A DNA stretch of 64,000 nucleotides from Pseudomonadota bacterium. Its GTDB lineage: Bacteria; Pseudomonadota; Alphaproteobacteria; Acetobacterales; Acetobacteraceae. A model generated the notes under the pieces. The model did not search any database and had not been told where the DNA came from. It saw only the letters and a program-made list of their open reading frames with translations. The position numbers and the translations under genes are program-made. Shown piece after piece: positions 52,887 to 63,932 of the stretch (position 1 is the stretch's first letter; each line of letters begins with the position of its first letter). The DNA lies in contig JAJZES010000043.1 of NCBI GenBank assembly GCA_021845985.1, positions 1 through 64,000 of the forward strand. Direction: 5' to 3'.

Positions 52887-54462
52887 GCTGTATTTCTCCC
52901 GCCTCAAGACCGCGCTGATCCTCGGCGCATGCGTCCTGGGCGTGCTGCTGTCCATCCCCAACCTGATTCCCGCGCCGGCGGGCTGGCTGCCGTGGCACGG
53001 CATCCGCCTTGGCCTCGACCTGCGCGGCGGCTCCTATCTGCTGATGGAAGTCGATATGGGCGCGGTCATCAAGGAGCGCCTCGACGGCCTCGCCGATGCC
53101 AGCCGGCGGGCGCTGGAGCGGGCGCATGTCCGCCCCTATACGCTGACGCTGCAGGCCGGGCAGGACCGTCTGCTGGTCCGCCCCGGCGATGCGGCGCAGA
53201 CCGCGGCCGCCGAGGCGGCGCTGCGCGAACTCGCCGGCGCGGAGAGCCAGAGCGTCACCGGCCGCCCCGATCTGGAGGTGTCGGCCGGCGCCGATGGCGT
53301 GGCACTGACGCTCTCGGCGGCGGCGCTGACCGAGCGGGCCAATCAGGCGGTGCAGCAATCCATCGAGATCGTCCGCCGCCGCATCGACGAGACCGGCGTG
53401 GTCGATCCGATCATCACCCGCCAGGGTCAGGACCGCATCGTCGTGCAGTTGCCCGGCGTCGAGGACCCCGACCGGATCAAGCAGTTGCTTGGCAAAACGG
53501 CGCGGATGACCTTCCAGCTCGTCGATGAGCAGGCCAACCCGACCGCGGCGGTGCCGCCGCCGGGGGTGGTGTTCCTGCCGCTGACCGACAAGCCCGGCCA
53601 GAAAATCGCCGTCCGCAAGCGTGTCGAGGTCGATGGCGCCAACCTGACCGATGCCCGCGCCGGGCAGAACCCGCAGACCGGCGACTGGGTGGTCAATTTC
53701 GCCTTCGACAGCCTCGGCACGCGGCGCTTCGCCGATGTGTCGCGCGCGCAGGTCGGCCATCCGTTCGCCATCGTGCTCGACAACAAGGTGATCAGCGCGC
53801 CGGTGATCCGCGAGCCGATCACCGGCGGACGCGGCCAGATTTCCGGCAATTTCACCGCCGCCTCGGCCACCGACCTCGCCGTGCTGCTGCGCGCCGGCGC
53901 CCTGCCGGCGCCGCTGACCGTGGTGGAGGAGCGCAGCGTCGGGCCGGAACTCGGCGCCGATTCGATCCGCGCCGGCGGCATTTCGCTGGCCGTCGGCTTC
54001 GTGCTGGTGGTCGCCTTCATGGGCACGTTCTATGGGCTGTTCGGCTGGATCGCCAATCTCGCGCTGGTGTTCAACCTGTTCCTGATGCTGGCCATCCTGT
54101 CGCTGATGCAGGCGACGCTGACGCTGCCGGGCATGGCCGGCATCCTGCTGACGCTCGGCATGGCGGTGGACGCCAACATCTTGATCAATGAGCGCATCCG
54201 CGAGGAGGCGCGCGCCGGACGGACGCCGCTGAACGCCATGGAGGCCGGCTTCCGCCGCGCCTATTCGACCATCATCGACAGCAACATGGCGACGTTCCTG
54301 GCGCATGTCATGCTGTTCATCTTCGGCAGCGGGCCGGTGCGCGGCTTCGCGGTGACGATCACCGTCGGCATCATCACCACCCTGTTCACCACCACCATGC
54401 TGGCGCGGCTGCTGATGGTCCGCTGGTACGCGGCGACCAGGCCGCAATTGTTGCCGGTCTGA
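52885..54462 (+). CDS. secD: Protein translocase subunit SecD
   Basis: A 525-residue inner-membrane RND-type protein that uses the proton gradient to help pull proteins through SecYEG. It starts MLYFSRLKTALILGACVLG, with LGLDLRGGSYLLMEVD right after the first helix, a large periplasmic P1 domain, IVQLPGVEDPDRIKQLLG, and the C-terminal RND helices with GMAVDANILINERIREE. secF follows after 11 bases. yajC is not adjacent. Confidence 0.96.
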   Translation: MLYFSRLKTALILGACVLGVLLSIPNLIPAPAGWLPWHGIRLGLDLRGGSYLLMEVDMGAVIKERLDGLADASRRALERAHVRPYTLTLQAGQDRLLVRPGDAAQTAAAEAALRELAGAESQSVTGRPDLEVSAGADGVALTLSAAALTERANQAVQQSIEIVRRRIDETGVVDPIITRQGQDRIVVQLPGVEDPDRIKQLLGKTARMTFQLVDEQANPTAAVPPPGVVFLPLTDKPGQKIAVRKRVEVDGANLTDARAGQNPQTGDWVVNFAFDSLGTRRFADVSRAQVGHPFAIVLDNKVISAPVIREPITGGRGQISGNFTAASATDLAVLLRAGALPAPLTVVEERSVGPELGADSIRAGGISLAVGFVLVVAFMGTFYGLFGWIANLALVFNLFLMLAILSLMQATLTLPGMAGILLTLGMAVDANILINERIREEARAGRTPLNAMEAGFRRAYSTIIDSNMATFLAHVMLFIFGSGPVRGFAVTITVGIITTLFTTTMLARLLMVRWYAATRPQLLPV

Positions 54463-54473
54463 AGGACGCCGCC

Positions 54474-55427
54474 ATGTTCATCCGCCCGATGTTCCGCTTC
54501 GTTCCCGACGGCACCCGCATCCGCTTCATGCGCGGGCGCTTCCTCGGCATCGCCGTGTCGGCGGTGCTGTCGACGCTGTCGGTGGCGCTGTTTTTCTACC
54601 CCGGCCTCAATCTCGGCATCGACTTCGCCGGCGGCATCGTCATGGAGGTGCATACCCCGGCGCCGGCCGATCTGGCGAAAATCCGCGCCGGCCTCGCCGG
54701 GCAGGGCATTCACGAACCGGGCGTGCAGCGCTTCGGCGCCGCCGACGACGTGCTGATCCGCATGCAGGCGCAGCCAACCGCGGCGGCGACGCAGGCGGTG
54801 GTCAACAAGGTGCGCACCGGGCTGGATCAGGCGCAGCCGGGGACCAAGGTGGTGCGCACCGACGCGGTCGGCCCGTCGGTCTCGGCCGAGTTGTACCGCA
54901 ACGGCATGCTGGCGCTGGGCATCAGCCTGCTGATGATCCTGGTCTATATCTGGTTCCGCTTCGAATGGCAGTTCGCCATCGGCGCGGTGACGACGCTGGT
55001 GCTCGACATCACCAAGGCGATGGGCTTCCTGGTGCTGACGCGCTTCGATTTCGACCTCGTGATGGTCGCCGCGATCCTCACCGTGCTCGGCTACTCCACC
55101 AACGACAAGGTCGTGGTGTACGACCGGGTGCGCGAGAATCTGCGCAAATACAAGACCATGCCGCTGCGCGAGCTGATCGACCTGTCGATCAACGAGACGT
55201 TGAACCGCACCCTCGGCACCTCGGCGACGGTGTTTCTCGCCGCCCTGCCGCTGGCCCTGTTCGGCGGCGCCACCCTGTCGGGCTTCGCCTGGGTGATGCT
55301 GTTCGGCATCGTCGTTGGCACCTCCTCGTCGATCTTCATTGCCGCGCCCATCCTGCTGTTTTTGGGCGAGAACCGCCTGCGGCGCGACGCCCAGGCACCG
55401 GTCAAGGTGGCCAAAGCGGCATCCTGA
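54474..55427 (+). CDS. secF: Protein translocase subunit SecF
   Basis: A 317-residue inner-membrane partner of SecD. Features: the LGIDFAGGIVMEV motif after the first helix, DAVGPSVSAELYRNGMLAL leading into the membrane domain, and GYSTNDKVVVYDRVRENLRK in the conserved SecF helix. Length is normal. It is co-transcribed with secD. Confidence 0.96.
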   Translation: MFIRPMFRFVPDGTRIRFMRGRFLGIAVSAVLSTLSVALFFYPGLNLGIDFAGGIVMEVHTPAPADLAKIRAGLAGQGIHEPGVQRFGAADDVLIRMQAQPTAAATQAVVNKVRTGLDQAQPGTKVVRTDAVGPSVSAELYRNGMLALGISLLMILVYIWFRFEWQFAIGAVTTLVLDITKAMGFLVLTRFDFDLVMVAAILTVLGYSTNDKVVVYDRVRENLRKYKTMPLRELIDLSINETLNRTLGTSATVFLAALPLALFGGATLSGFAWVMLFGIVVGTSSSIFIAAPILLFLGENRLRRDAQAPVKVAKAAS

Positions 55428-55522
55428 CCGGGCGGTCCCTGGGCCGGCCGAGCGGGCGCCAGCTCTGGGCGTTCCACCCGATTGGGCTACTCCGCCACCG
55501 GCCGGACCGGTCGCGCCGCACA

Positions 55523-55544
55523 TTTCCGCGGCAAGGCGCGGAAA
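55523..55544. terminator. Inverted repeat between secF and the EAL gene
   Basis: A perfect 8-bp stem, TTTCCGCG-gcaagg-CGCGGAAA, about 95 bases after the secF stop. No long U-tract follows on the plus strand. It may end the secDF transcript or mark the promoter region of the following gene. Confidence 0.4.
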
Positions 55545-55613
55545 ACCGCTCGCGCTGAGGCAAAGGTTGTATTAAGTTATCGATTGATCGAAGCAACGGA
55601 GGCGCGTCAGCGC

Positions 55614-56465
55614 GTGCCCGATACTGCTGCACTGTCGGACGTGGTACCGCATCACCTGCGGCTCGGCAGCCTGCCGGCGCAGCGTCCGGTGCCGCTCCCT
55701 GAGTTGCGGGAGGCATTGGCCGCCGCCCGCATCCGCACCCGCTTCCAGCCGATCGTCGCAGTCAGCGACCGTGCGCCGGTGGCGCTGGAGGTGCTGGCGC
55801 GGCTGGAACATCCGATTCGCGGCATCGTCTCGCCCGACCTGTTCGTGCCGCAATATGAAGCGGCCGGTCTGGCCTGGCCGATGACCGACGCCGTGGTCCG
55901 CCGCGCCTTCGCCGAATGGACCGACATTGGCCTCGACCGGTTTGGCATGAGCATCGCGCTCAATCTGCCGCTCGATGTGCTGCTGATCCCCGAGGCACTC
56001 CGCCGGCTCGATCAGCAGCGGCAGGAAGCCGGCATCCCCGCCACTTCCGTTACCATCGAACTGACCGAGAGCCGGCCGCTGTCCCGGCTGGCCGATCTGC
56101 ATATCGCCACTGCGCGGCTGCGCCGCATCGGCTACGAGCTGGCGATCGACGATGTCGGCCCCGACGTGCGCGACCACCGCGATCTGTTGGCGTTGCCATT
56201 TTCGGTGCTGAAGCTGGATAAGGATGTGGTGCAGGACAGTTTGCTGTGCCCACAGGCGCGCCACTTCGTCACCACCGCGATCACCGCGGCGCGCGCGGCG
56301 GGCATGCTGGTTGTGGCCGAGGGCGTGTCGGACGAAGCATTGTGGACGCATATCGCCGCCCTCGGCATTGATCACGCGCAGGGCTTTCTGGTCGGCCGGC
56401 CGATACCGGCATCCTCCGTCAGCGCGTGGCATGCGGACTGGTCAAACGACACCAGCGCGGGGTGA
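55614..56465 (+). CDS. Stand-alone EAL-domain c-di-GMP phosphodiesterase
   Basis: A 283-residue, single EAL-domain protein with a ~30-residue N-terminal stub. The EAL motif reads EVL (ALEVLARLEH); the metal and catalytic residues appear kept: Asn in ALNLPLD, ELTES, the double Asp in AIDDVGPD, Lys in LKLDKDVV, Glu in VAEGVSDE and Gln in HAQGFLVGRP. It should therefore be active, hydrolysing c-di-GMP. GTG 55614 has GGAGG 11 bases upstream; earlier in-frame codons extend without a clear site. It may tune the exopolysaccharide or biofilm output. Confidence 0.83.
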   Translation: MPDTAALSDVVPHHLRLGSLPAQRPVPLPELREALAAARIRTRFQPIVAVSDRAPVALEVLARLEHPIRGIVSPDLFVPQYEAAGLAWPMTDAVVRRAFAEWTDIGLDRFGMSIALNLPLDVLLIPEALRRLDQQRQEAGIPATSVTIELTESRPLSRLADLHIATARLRRIGYELAIDDVGPDVRDHRDLLALPFSVLKLDKDVVQDSLLCPQARHFVTTAITAARAAGMLVVAEGVSDEALWTHIAALGIDHAQGFLVGRPIPASSVSAWHADWSNDTSAG

Positions 56466-56614
56466 CGCCGCCGCGTCGGCTGCGGTCGCGTCAACTGGCC
56501 GTTGCATCTGCGGTTGACACATACCTGACCGGCGCGCGAGCCTTGTCCCGTTCCAGATCGTGCCCGGCCTGCGCCACGGGGGCGCGCGGCGATCCGGTCC
56601 AGACGAGGTATCGC

Positions 56615-57616
56615 ATGCTCAGGACACTGGCCGCCGCGCTGCTCGCCGCCACCGCGGCGCTCGCGCTCTCCCCGGCGCAGGCCGCCGACATCAAGCCGGC
56701 GATCCTGTTCGACAACGGCGGCAAGTTCGATAAGAGCTTCAACGAGGGCGTGTGGAACGGCGCGCAGGCGTTCAGCAAGGCAACCGGCGTCGAAGTGCGC
56801 GATTTCGAGCCGCAGAACGACAGCCAGCGCGAACAGGCACTGCGCACCTTCGCCAGACGCGGCAACGACCCGATCCTGGCGGTCGGCTTCTCGCAGGCCA
56901 GTTCCGTCGCCGCGGTGGCCAAGGACTTTCCCAAGACGCATTTCATGATCATCGACGGCGTCGTCGATGCGCCGAACGTCCAGTCGATCCTGTTTCATGA
57001 AGAACAGGGCTCCTACCTTGCCGGCGTCATGGCGGCGATGGCGTCGAAGACCGGCAAGGTCGGCTTCGTCGGCGGCATGGATATTCCGCTCATCCGCCGC
57101 TTCGCCTGCGGCTATGCGCAGGGCGCCAAATCGGTCAATCCGAAGGAGCAGGTGTTCGAGAACATGACCGGCACCACCGGCGCGGCATGGAACGACCCGG
57201 TGCGCGGCGGCGAACTGGCAAAGAGCCAGATGGAACAGGGCGCGGATGTGGTGTTCGCCGCCGCCGGCGCCACCGGCCTCGGCGTCTATCAGGCGGCGAC
57301 CGATGCCGGAAAGCTGGCGATCGGCGTGGACAGCAACCAGAACTACCTGCATCCCGGCCATATGCTGACCTCGATGGTCAAGCGCGTCGATATTGCCACG
57401 CAAAAGGCCTTCACCGACGCCAAGGCCGGCACCTTCACCCCCGGCATCACCGTGCTGGGGCTGAAGCAGGGCGGCGTCGGCGTGGCCATCGACCAATACA
57501 ACCAGTCGCTCGTCACCCCGGAGATGAAGGCCCGCGTCGAGCAGGCGGCGTCCGACATCAAGGACGGCAAGGTCGATGTGCATGACTACATGACCGACAA
57601 CAAGTGCCCGATGTGA
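56615..57616 (+). CDS. BMP-family ABC binding protein (nucleoside type)
   Basis: A 333-residue periplasmic protein with signal peptide MLRTLAAALLAATAALALSP ending AQAA, then KPAILFDNGGKFDKSFNEGV, the BMP/PnrA-like start. GGMDIPLIRRFACGYAQGA and AAGATGLGVYQAATDAGKL are family segments. Members bind purine or other nucleosides. The following ABC genes and thymidine phosphorylase support nucleoside uptake. GAGG lies 8 bases before ATG 56615. Confidence 0.92.
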   Translation: MLRTLAAALLAATAALALSPAQAADIKPAILFDNGGKFDKSFNEGVWNGAQAFSKATGVEVRDFEPQNDSQREQALRTFARRGNDPILAVGFSQASSVAAVAKDFPKTHFMIIDGVVDAPNVQSILFHEEQGSYLAGVMAAMASKTGKVGFVGGMDIPLIRRFACGYAQGAKSVNPKEQVFENMTGTTGAAWNDPVRGGELAKSQMEQGADVVFAAAGATGLGVYQAATDAGKLAIGVDSNQNYLHPGHMLTSMVKRVDIATQKAFTDAKAGTFTPGITVLGLKQGGVGVAIDQYNQSLVTPEMKARVEQAASDIKDGKVDVHDYMTDNKCPM

Positions 57617-57635
57617 CGCAGCCGCACCCGCACGC

Positions 57636-57666
57636 CGCCGTCGATCCGCGCCGCGGATCGACGGCG
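57636..57666 (+). other. Strong hairpin between binding-protein and ABC ATPase genes
   Basis: A 14-bp stem (CCGTCGATCCGC with GCGGATCGACGG plus two flanking pairs) and a three-base loop, 20 bases after the binding-protein stop. It lies inside the operon rather than at its end, with no U-tract, so it probably stabilises the binding-protein mRNA and limits read-through, as is common where the periplasmic component must outnumber the membrane parts. Confidence 0.6.
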
Positions 57667-57683
57667 CGGACGGGTCACGGTTG

Positions 57684-59221
<1,538 letters not shown>

Positions 59222-59225
<4 letters not shown>

Positions 59226-60298
59226 GCGGCGGCGCGGCGCCGCTGCCGTGGTGGATCGACTATGCGCTGCTGCCGCTGGCCAATCTGGCGCTGGCGCTGC
59301 TGGTGGCCGGCTTGCTGGTGCTGGCGACCGGACAAAGCCCGCTCACCGCGGTCGCGGCGATGGCGCAGGGCGCCTTCGGCTCGGGCGAGGCGGTGGGTTA
59401 CACGCTCTATTACGCCACAGACATGATCTTCGCCGGGCTTGCCGTCGCCGTCGCCTTCCACGGCGGATTGTTCAACATCGGCGTCGAGGGTCAGGCCTAT
59501 ATCTCCGGCCTCGGCGTGGCGCTGGTCTGTCTGTATCTCGATGCGCTGCCGGTGTGGCTGGTGGCGCCGCTGGCGGTCGCCGCGGCGGCGCTGTTCGGCG
59601 CCGGCTGGGCCGCCGTGCCGGCCTGGCTGCAGGCCCGGCGCGGCAGCCACATCGTCATCACCACCATCATGTTCAACTTCATCGCCTATGCGCTGATGGA
59701 GTGGCTGATCGTCAACGTGCTGATCAAGCGCGGGCAGATGGCGCCGGAAACCCGCGGCTTCAACGGCGGCGGGCTGCTGCCCGGCCTCGACCGCTTCCTG
59801 CCGCTGGCGCCGACGCCGCTCAATCCGGCATTCGCCGTGGCGCTCGCCTGTCTGCTGCTGGTGTGGCTGCTGATCTGGCACACGCGCTGGGGCTATGCGC
59901 TGCGCGTCGTCGGCGCCAGCCCACGCGCCGCGGTCTATGCCGGCATCCGCCCGGCGCGACTGGTGATTCAGGCGATGCTGCTGTCGGGCGCACTCGGCGG
60001 CGGCATCGCCTTCAACGAGGTGATGGGCGCGCAGCACAAGCTGCTGATCGGCTTCACCGGCGGCTACGGCTTCACCGGCATCGCAGTGGCGCTGATGGGG
60101 CGCAACCATCCGTTCGGCGTGCTGCTGGCCGCGGTGCTGTTCGGCGCGCTGTATCAGGGCGGGGCGGAACTGGCCTTCGACATGCCGTCGATGTCGAGCG
60201 ACCTTGTCGTCGCGGTGCAGGGGCTGGTCATTTTGTTCACCGGCGGGCTGGGGTTGATGCTGCGCCCGGCCTTCGTGCGCGCCTTCGGCCGGTCATGA
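59222..60298 (+). CDS. ABC permease 1 (nucleoside importer)
   Basis: A 358-residue BPD_transp_2-type inner-membrane permease with eight to ten helices. GGLFNIGVEGQAYISGLGVA and GGIAFNEVMGAQHKLLIGFT are family signatures. It is coupled to the ATPase and to the second permease by four-base overlaps. Confidence 0.92.
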
Positions 60299-61191
60299 AC
60301 GAGCTGGTCTCCCTGCTCGCCGCCACGGTGCGGGTGGCCGTGCCGCTGATTCTGGCGGGCTTCGCCGGGCTGGTGTCCGAGCGCGCCGGCATCGTCGATA
60401 TCGGGCTGGAGGGGAAGATGCTGGCCGGCGCCTTCGCCGCCGCGGCGATCGCGGCGGTGACCGGCAATGTCTGGCTCGGCCTGCTCGGCGCCGTCGCCGC
60501 CGCCGGCGTGCTCGGCCTCGTGCATGGTTTCGTCGCCATCACCCAGCGCGGCAACCAGGTGGTGTCCGGCATGGCGATCAATATTCTGGTCTCCGGCCTG
60601 TCGATGACGCTCGGCCTCGCCTGGTTCGCGCAGGGCGGGCGCACCCCGCCGCTGCCGCCGGGGGCGCGGTTCCCGGAACTGTTCGGGCAGGACGTGCTGG
60701 TCTGGCCAGCATTCCTGCTGGTGCCGCTCGGCTGGTGGGTGCTGAGCCACACCAGCTTCGGGCTGCGGCTGCGCGCCGTCGGCGAGAACCCGGCGGCGGT
60801 CGATACGGCGGGGGTTTCGGTGGCGCGGCTGCGCTATGCGGCGGTGCTGATCGCCGGCGTCCTGTGCGGCGTCGCCGGCGCCTATATCGCCACCGCCCAG
60901 GCCGCCGGCTTCGTCCGCGACATGACCGGCGGGCGCGGCTATCTGGCGCTGGCCGCGGTGGTGCTGGGGAAATGGCGGCCGTTTCCGACCTTCGCCGCCT
61001 GCCTGCTGTTCGCCGGGCTGGACGCCGTCGCCATCCGGCTGCAGGGCGTGGTGGTGCCGTGGATCGGTCAGGTGCCGGTGGAGTTCGTGCAGGCGGTGCC
61101 GTACGTGATGACGGTGGTGCTGCTGGCCGGCTTCGTCGGCCGCGCCGTGCCGCCGCGCGCCGCCGGCACGCCCTATGTCAAGGATCGCTGA
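60295..61191 (+). CDS. ABC permease 2 (nucleoside importer)
   Basis: A 298-residue BPD_transp_2-type permease starting MNELVSLLAATVRVAVPLIL. SERAGIVDIGLEGKMLAGAF is the hallmark of the nucleoside-type second permease. ATG 60295 overlaps the first permease stop (ATGA). A longer in-frame reading from upstream is a shadow of permease 1. Confidence 0.92.
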   Translation: MNELVSLLAATVRVAVPLILAGFAGLVSERAGIVDIGLEGKMLAGAFAAAAIAAVTGNVWLGLLGAVAAAGVLGLVHGFVAITQRGNQVVSGMAINILVSGLSMTLGLAWFAQGGRTPPLPPGARFPELFGQDVLVWPAFLLVPLGWWVLSHTSFGLRLRAVGENPAAVDTAGVSVARLRYAAVLIAGVLCGVAGAYIATAQAAGFVRDMTGGRGYLALAAVVLGKWRPFPTFAACLLFAGLDAVAIRLQGVVVPWIGQVPVEFVQAVPYVMTVVLLAGFVGRAVPPRAAGTPYVKDR

Positions 61192-61192
61192 G

Positions 61193-62494
61193 ATGCTGCC
61201 GCAGGAAATCATCCGCCGTAAACGCGACGGGCTGGAACTATCCGCGGCGGAGCTCGCCGCCTTCATCGCCGCCCTGACCGACGGGACGATGTCCGAAGGT
61301 CAGGTGGCGGCAATGGCGATGGCGGTGCTGTGGCGCGGCATGACCACGGCTGAAACGGTGGCGCTGACCCTGGCGATGCGCGACTCGGGCACGGTGCTGA
61401 ACTGGCGCACGCTAGGGGTCGATCGGCCGGTGGTCGATAAGCACTCGACGGGGGGCATCGGCGACAAGGTCAGCCTGATCCTGGCGCCGCTGCTCGCCGC
61501 CTGCGGTGCGGCGGTGCCGATGATTTCCGGGCGCGGCCTCGGCCATACCGGCGGCACGCTCGACAAGCTGTCGGCCATCCCCGGCTATCGCACCGACATC
61601 GACCTTGCCGCCTTCGCCCGAGTGGTGCGCGAGGTCGGCTGCGCGGTGATCGGCCAGACCGCCGAACTGGCACCGGCCGACCGGCGGCTCTACGCGATCC
61701 GCGACGTCACGGCGACGGTGGAAAGCCTGCCCCTGATCACCGCCTCGATCCTGTCGAAGAAGCTGGCCGAGGGGTTGGATGCGCTGGTGCTCGACGTGAA
61801 GGTCGGCTCGGGCGCGTTCATGCCGGACATGGCAGCGGCGCGGGCGCTGGCGCGGAGCCTCGTCGCGGTGGCGCAAGGCGCCGGGGTGGCGACGGCGGCG
61901 CTGATCACCGACATGGATCAGCCGCTCGGCGGCGCGGTCGGCAATGCGCTGGAGGTGGCGGAAAGCCTCGCGGTGCTCACCGGCGCGGCGGCGGAACCGC
62001 GGCTGGTCGAGGTGACGCTGGCGCTGGCGGCCGAGGCGCTGGTGCTGTCGCGCCTCGCCGCCGACCACGCCGGCGGGCGGGCGATGGCGGCGGCGCGGCT
62101 GGCCGATGGCAGCGCGGCGGAGGTGTTCCTGCGCATGGTGGCGGCGCTCGGCGGCAGGCTGCCGGTGGTGCTGGCGGCGGCGCCGTGCGTGCGTGACGTG
62201 TTCGCGGCACAGCAAGGATATGTCACCGCCATCGACGGGCGGGCGATCGGGCTGGCGGTGATCGAACTGGGCGGAGGGCGCACCCGCGCCGATCAGGGAA
62301 TCGACGGGCGGGTCGGCTTCGACGCGGTGGCCGGGCTGGGCGCGCTGGTCGATGCCGGGCGTCCGCTCGGCCGCGTGCATGCCGCCGATGCGGCGGCGGC
62401 GGAGCGGGCGGCGGCGCGGCTGCGGGCGGCGGTGAGGCTGACGCAGACAGCCCCGGCGCCGCCGGCCGCCGCGGTGCGCGAACGGATCGGGTGA
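61193..62494 (+). CDS. deoA: Thymidine phosphorylase
   Basis: A 433-residue cytoplasmic phosphorylase cleaving thymidine with phosphate to thymine and 2-deoxyribose 1-phosphate. It starts MLPQEIIRRKRDG at ATG 61193, one base after the permease stop. Signature residues are VDKHSTGGIGDKVSLILAPL and SGRGLGHTGGTLDKL. It is last in the nucleoside uptake operon and gives the operon its likely purpose: import and phosphorolysis of pyrimidine nucleosides. Confidence 0.93.
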   Translation: MLPQEIIRRKRDGLELSAAELAAFIAALTDGTMSEGQVAAMAMAVLWRGMTTAETVALTLAMRDSGTVLNWRTLGVDRPVVDKHSTGGIGDKVSLILAPLLAACGAAVPMISGRGLGHTGGTLDKLSAIPGYRTDIDLAAFARVVREVGCAVIGQTAELAPADRRLYAIRDVTATVESLPLITASILSKKLAEGLDALVLDVKVGSGAFMPDMAAARALARSLVAVAQGAGVATAALITDMDQPLGGAVGNALEVAESLAVLTGAAAEPRLVEVTLALAAEALVLSRLAADHAGGRAMAAARLADGSAAEVFLRMVAALGGRLPVVLAAAPCVRDVFAAQQGYVTAIDGRAIGLAVIELGGGRTRADQGIDGRVGFDAVAGLGALVDAGRPLGRVHAADAAAAERAAARLRAAVRLTQTAPAPPAAAVRERIG

Positions 62495-62510
62495 CGCTGC
62501 CCGGCGCCGC

Positions 62511-63878
62511 TCACCCGGCGACCGGCGCACTGAGGCGCCGCCAGTGCTGCCGATACGGCATCATCCCCGGCAAGGCTTCGACCCTCCCCCCGGCGGCGGC
62601 ACGCGGCGCCACCCGTCCCCAGCCGGCCAGCAGCAGCGCCCCCGCCCCGGTGCCGGTGCCGTCCTCGGAGGCGATCACCGCCGCGCCCGGCCGCAACGCC
62701 GCCAGGGCGGCAAGAAACACCGGGGCAGTCGCCGCCGGCCCCTCGACGATGAACGGCGGATGGGCGCCGAGCAGGTCCAGCATGACATCGCTCACCAGCG
62801 CGAGATACAGATCGGCCAACGCCACACGTTCGCCCGCCGTCTCCGGCGGCGGCCCGATGATCGCCCCCTGCTGCGCCGCAAACGGCCCGCTGCCGCGCAC
62901 GAAGGCCGGGCGGACCAGTGTGCCGCGCGCCATCACCCGCGCCGCATCGGCCAGCGTCGCCGCGCTGCCGGCGGCATCGCCGGCCACGGCGGCGAATTCG
63001 CGCCCGCCCATGAACCGCGCGGTCGGCACCGGATCGCCGAACACATCGACATTGGCCAGCATGTCGCGCGCCGCATGGAGCCGCGCCAGCGGCGCGCCGG
63101 CGGCCATCACGATGGTCCAGGTGCCGCTCGAGATCACCGTGAACGGCGGCGCCCGCGTCGCCCGATGGGCGAGGAAGCTGGCGTTGCTGTCATGCGCGCC
63201 GCACACCACCCGGCACGCCGGATCAAGCCCCGTCGCCGCGGCGATTTCCGGGCGCAGCGGACCCAGCGTGTCCCAGGCCGGACGCAGCTTCGGCATCAGC
63301 CGCAGCAAATCCATCCGGCGCACGAACTGCGACCAGTCGCGCGCCGCCGGCCGCCACAGCCCGCTGTGCGAGCCGAGCGAGGTGACCTCCGCCGCGGCGA
63401 CGCCGGACAGCCGCCACGCCCAGAATTGCGGGTTGACCAGCAGCGTGTCGGCGCGCGCCAGCGCCTCGGGGAATCGTTCGCGCAGCCAGAACAACTGCCG
63501 GCCGATCACCAGCCCAAGCGGCAATGGCGGGGTGAAACTCTCGCCGAACGGATCGGCGACGACGTCGCAGCCGGCGGCGGTGGCGTCGGGGCCGTCGTAC
63601 TCGTAATCGAGCAGCGGCAGCACCAGCGCATCGCCCGCGACCAGCGCCGCGGCGCAGCCATGCGCAACCGGCACGATCGCCGCAATCGCCGCCCGCTCCG
63701 GCAGGGAGGCGAGCGCCCCCAGCAGCCATGCCTCGATCGCGGCGACATCGTGGTGCGGAAACGGCGGGCCGGGCAGCACCGTGTTGGCGCGGCTGCGCAC
63801 GGCGAGGGTGCCACCGGCATCGTCGAGCAGCACCAACTTGACGTTCGACTTGCCGATGTCGAGAACAGCGGTGGTCAT
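62511..63878 (-). CDS. FGGY-family carbohydrate kinase
   Basis: A 455-residue sugar kinase from ATG 63878 (MTTAVLDIGKSNVKLVLLDD). The phosphate loop and the C-terminal ATP-binding GTGTGAGALLLAGWG are visible; VISSGTWTIV is like L-fuculose/rhamnulose kinases. The sugar is probably a deoxyketose or similar. It follows the sugar-binding protein gene whose end lies at the window's right edge. It is convergent with deoA (16-base gap). Confidence 0.87.
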   Translation of the reverse strand: MTTAVLDIGKSNVKLVLLDDAGGTLAVRSRANTVLPGPPFPHHDVAAIEAWLLGALASLPERAAIAAIVPVAHGCAAALVAGDALVLPLLDYEYDGPDATAAGCDVVADPFGESFTPPLPLGLVIGRQLFWLRERFPEALARADTLLVNPQFWAWRLSGVAAAEVTSLGSHSGLWRPAARDWSQFVRRMDLLRLMPKLRPAWDTLGPLRPEIAAATGLDPACRVVCGAHDSNASFLAHRATRAPPFTVISSGTWTIVMAAGAPLARLHAARDMLANVDVFGDPVPTARFMGGREFAAVAGDAAGSAATLADAARVMARGTLVRPAFVRGSGPFAAQQGAIIGPPPETAGERVALADLYLALVSDVMLDLLGAHPPFIVEGPAATAPVFLAALAALRPGAAVIASEDGTGTGAGALLLAGWGRVAPRAAAGGRVEALPGMMPYRQHWRRLSAPVAG

Positions 63879-63898
63879 CGGCGCACCCGTCTTCCCGG

Positions 63899-63920
63899 CC
63901 CCCTCCCGCAAGGGAGGGGG
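63899..63920 (-). other. Perfect hairpin between sugar-binding protein and kinase genes
   Basis: A 9-bp perfect stem CCCCCTCCC-gcaa-GGGAGGGGG with a GNRA-type loop, lying in the 54-base gap between the two genes. It may stabilise the 3' end of the binding-protein message. Its C/G-rich style recalls the hairpin inside the 39276-39480 element. Confidence 0.6.
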
Positions 63921-63932
63921 CGAAGAAAAGAA

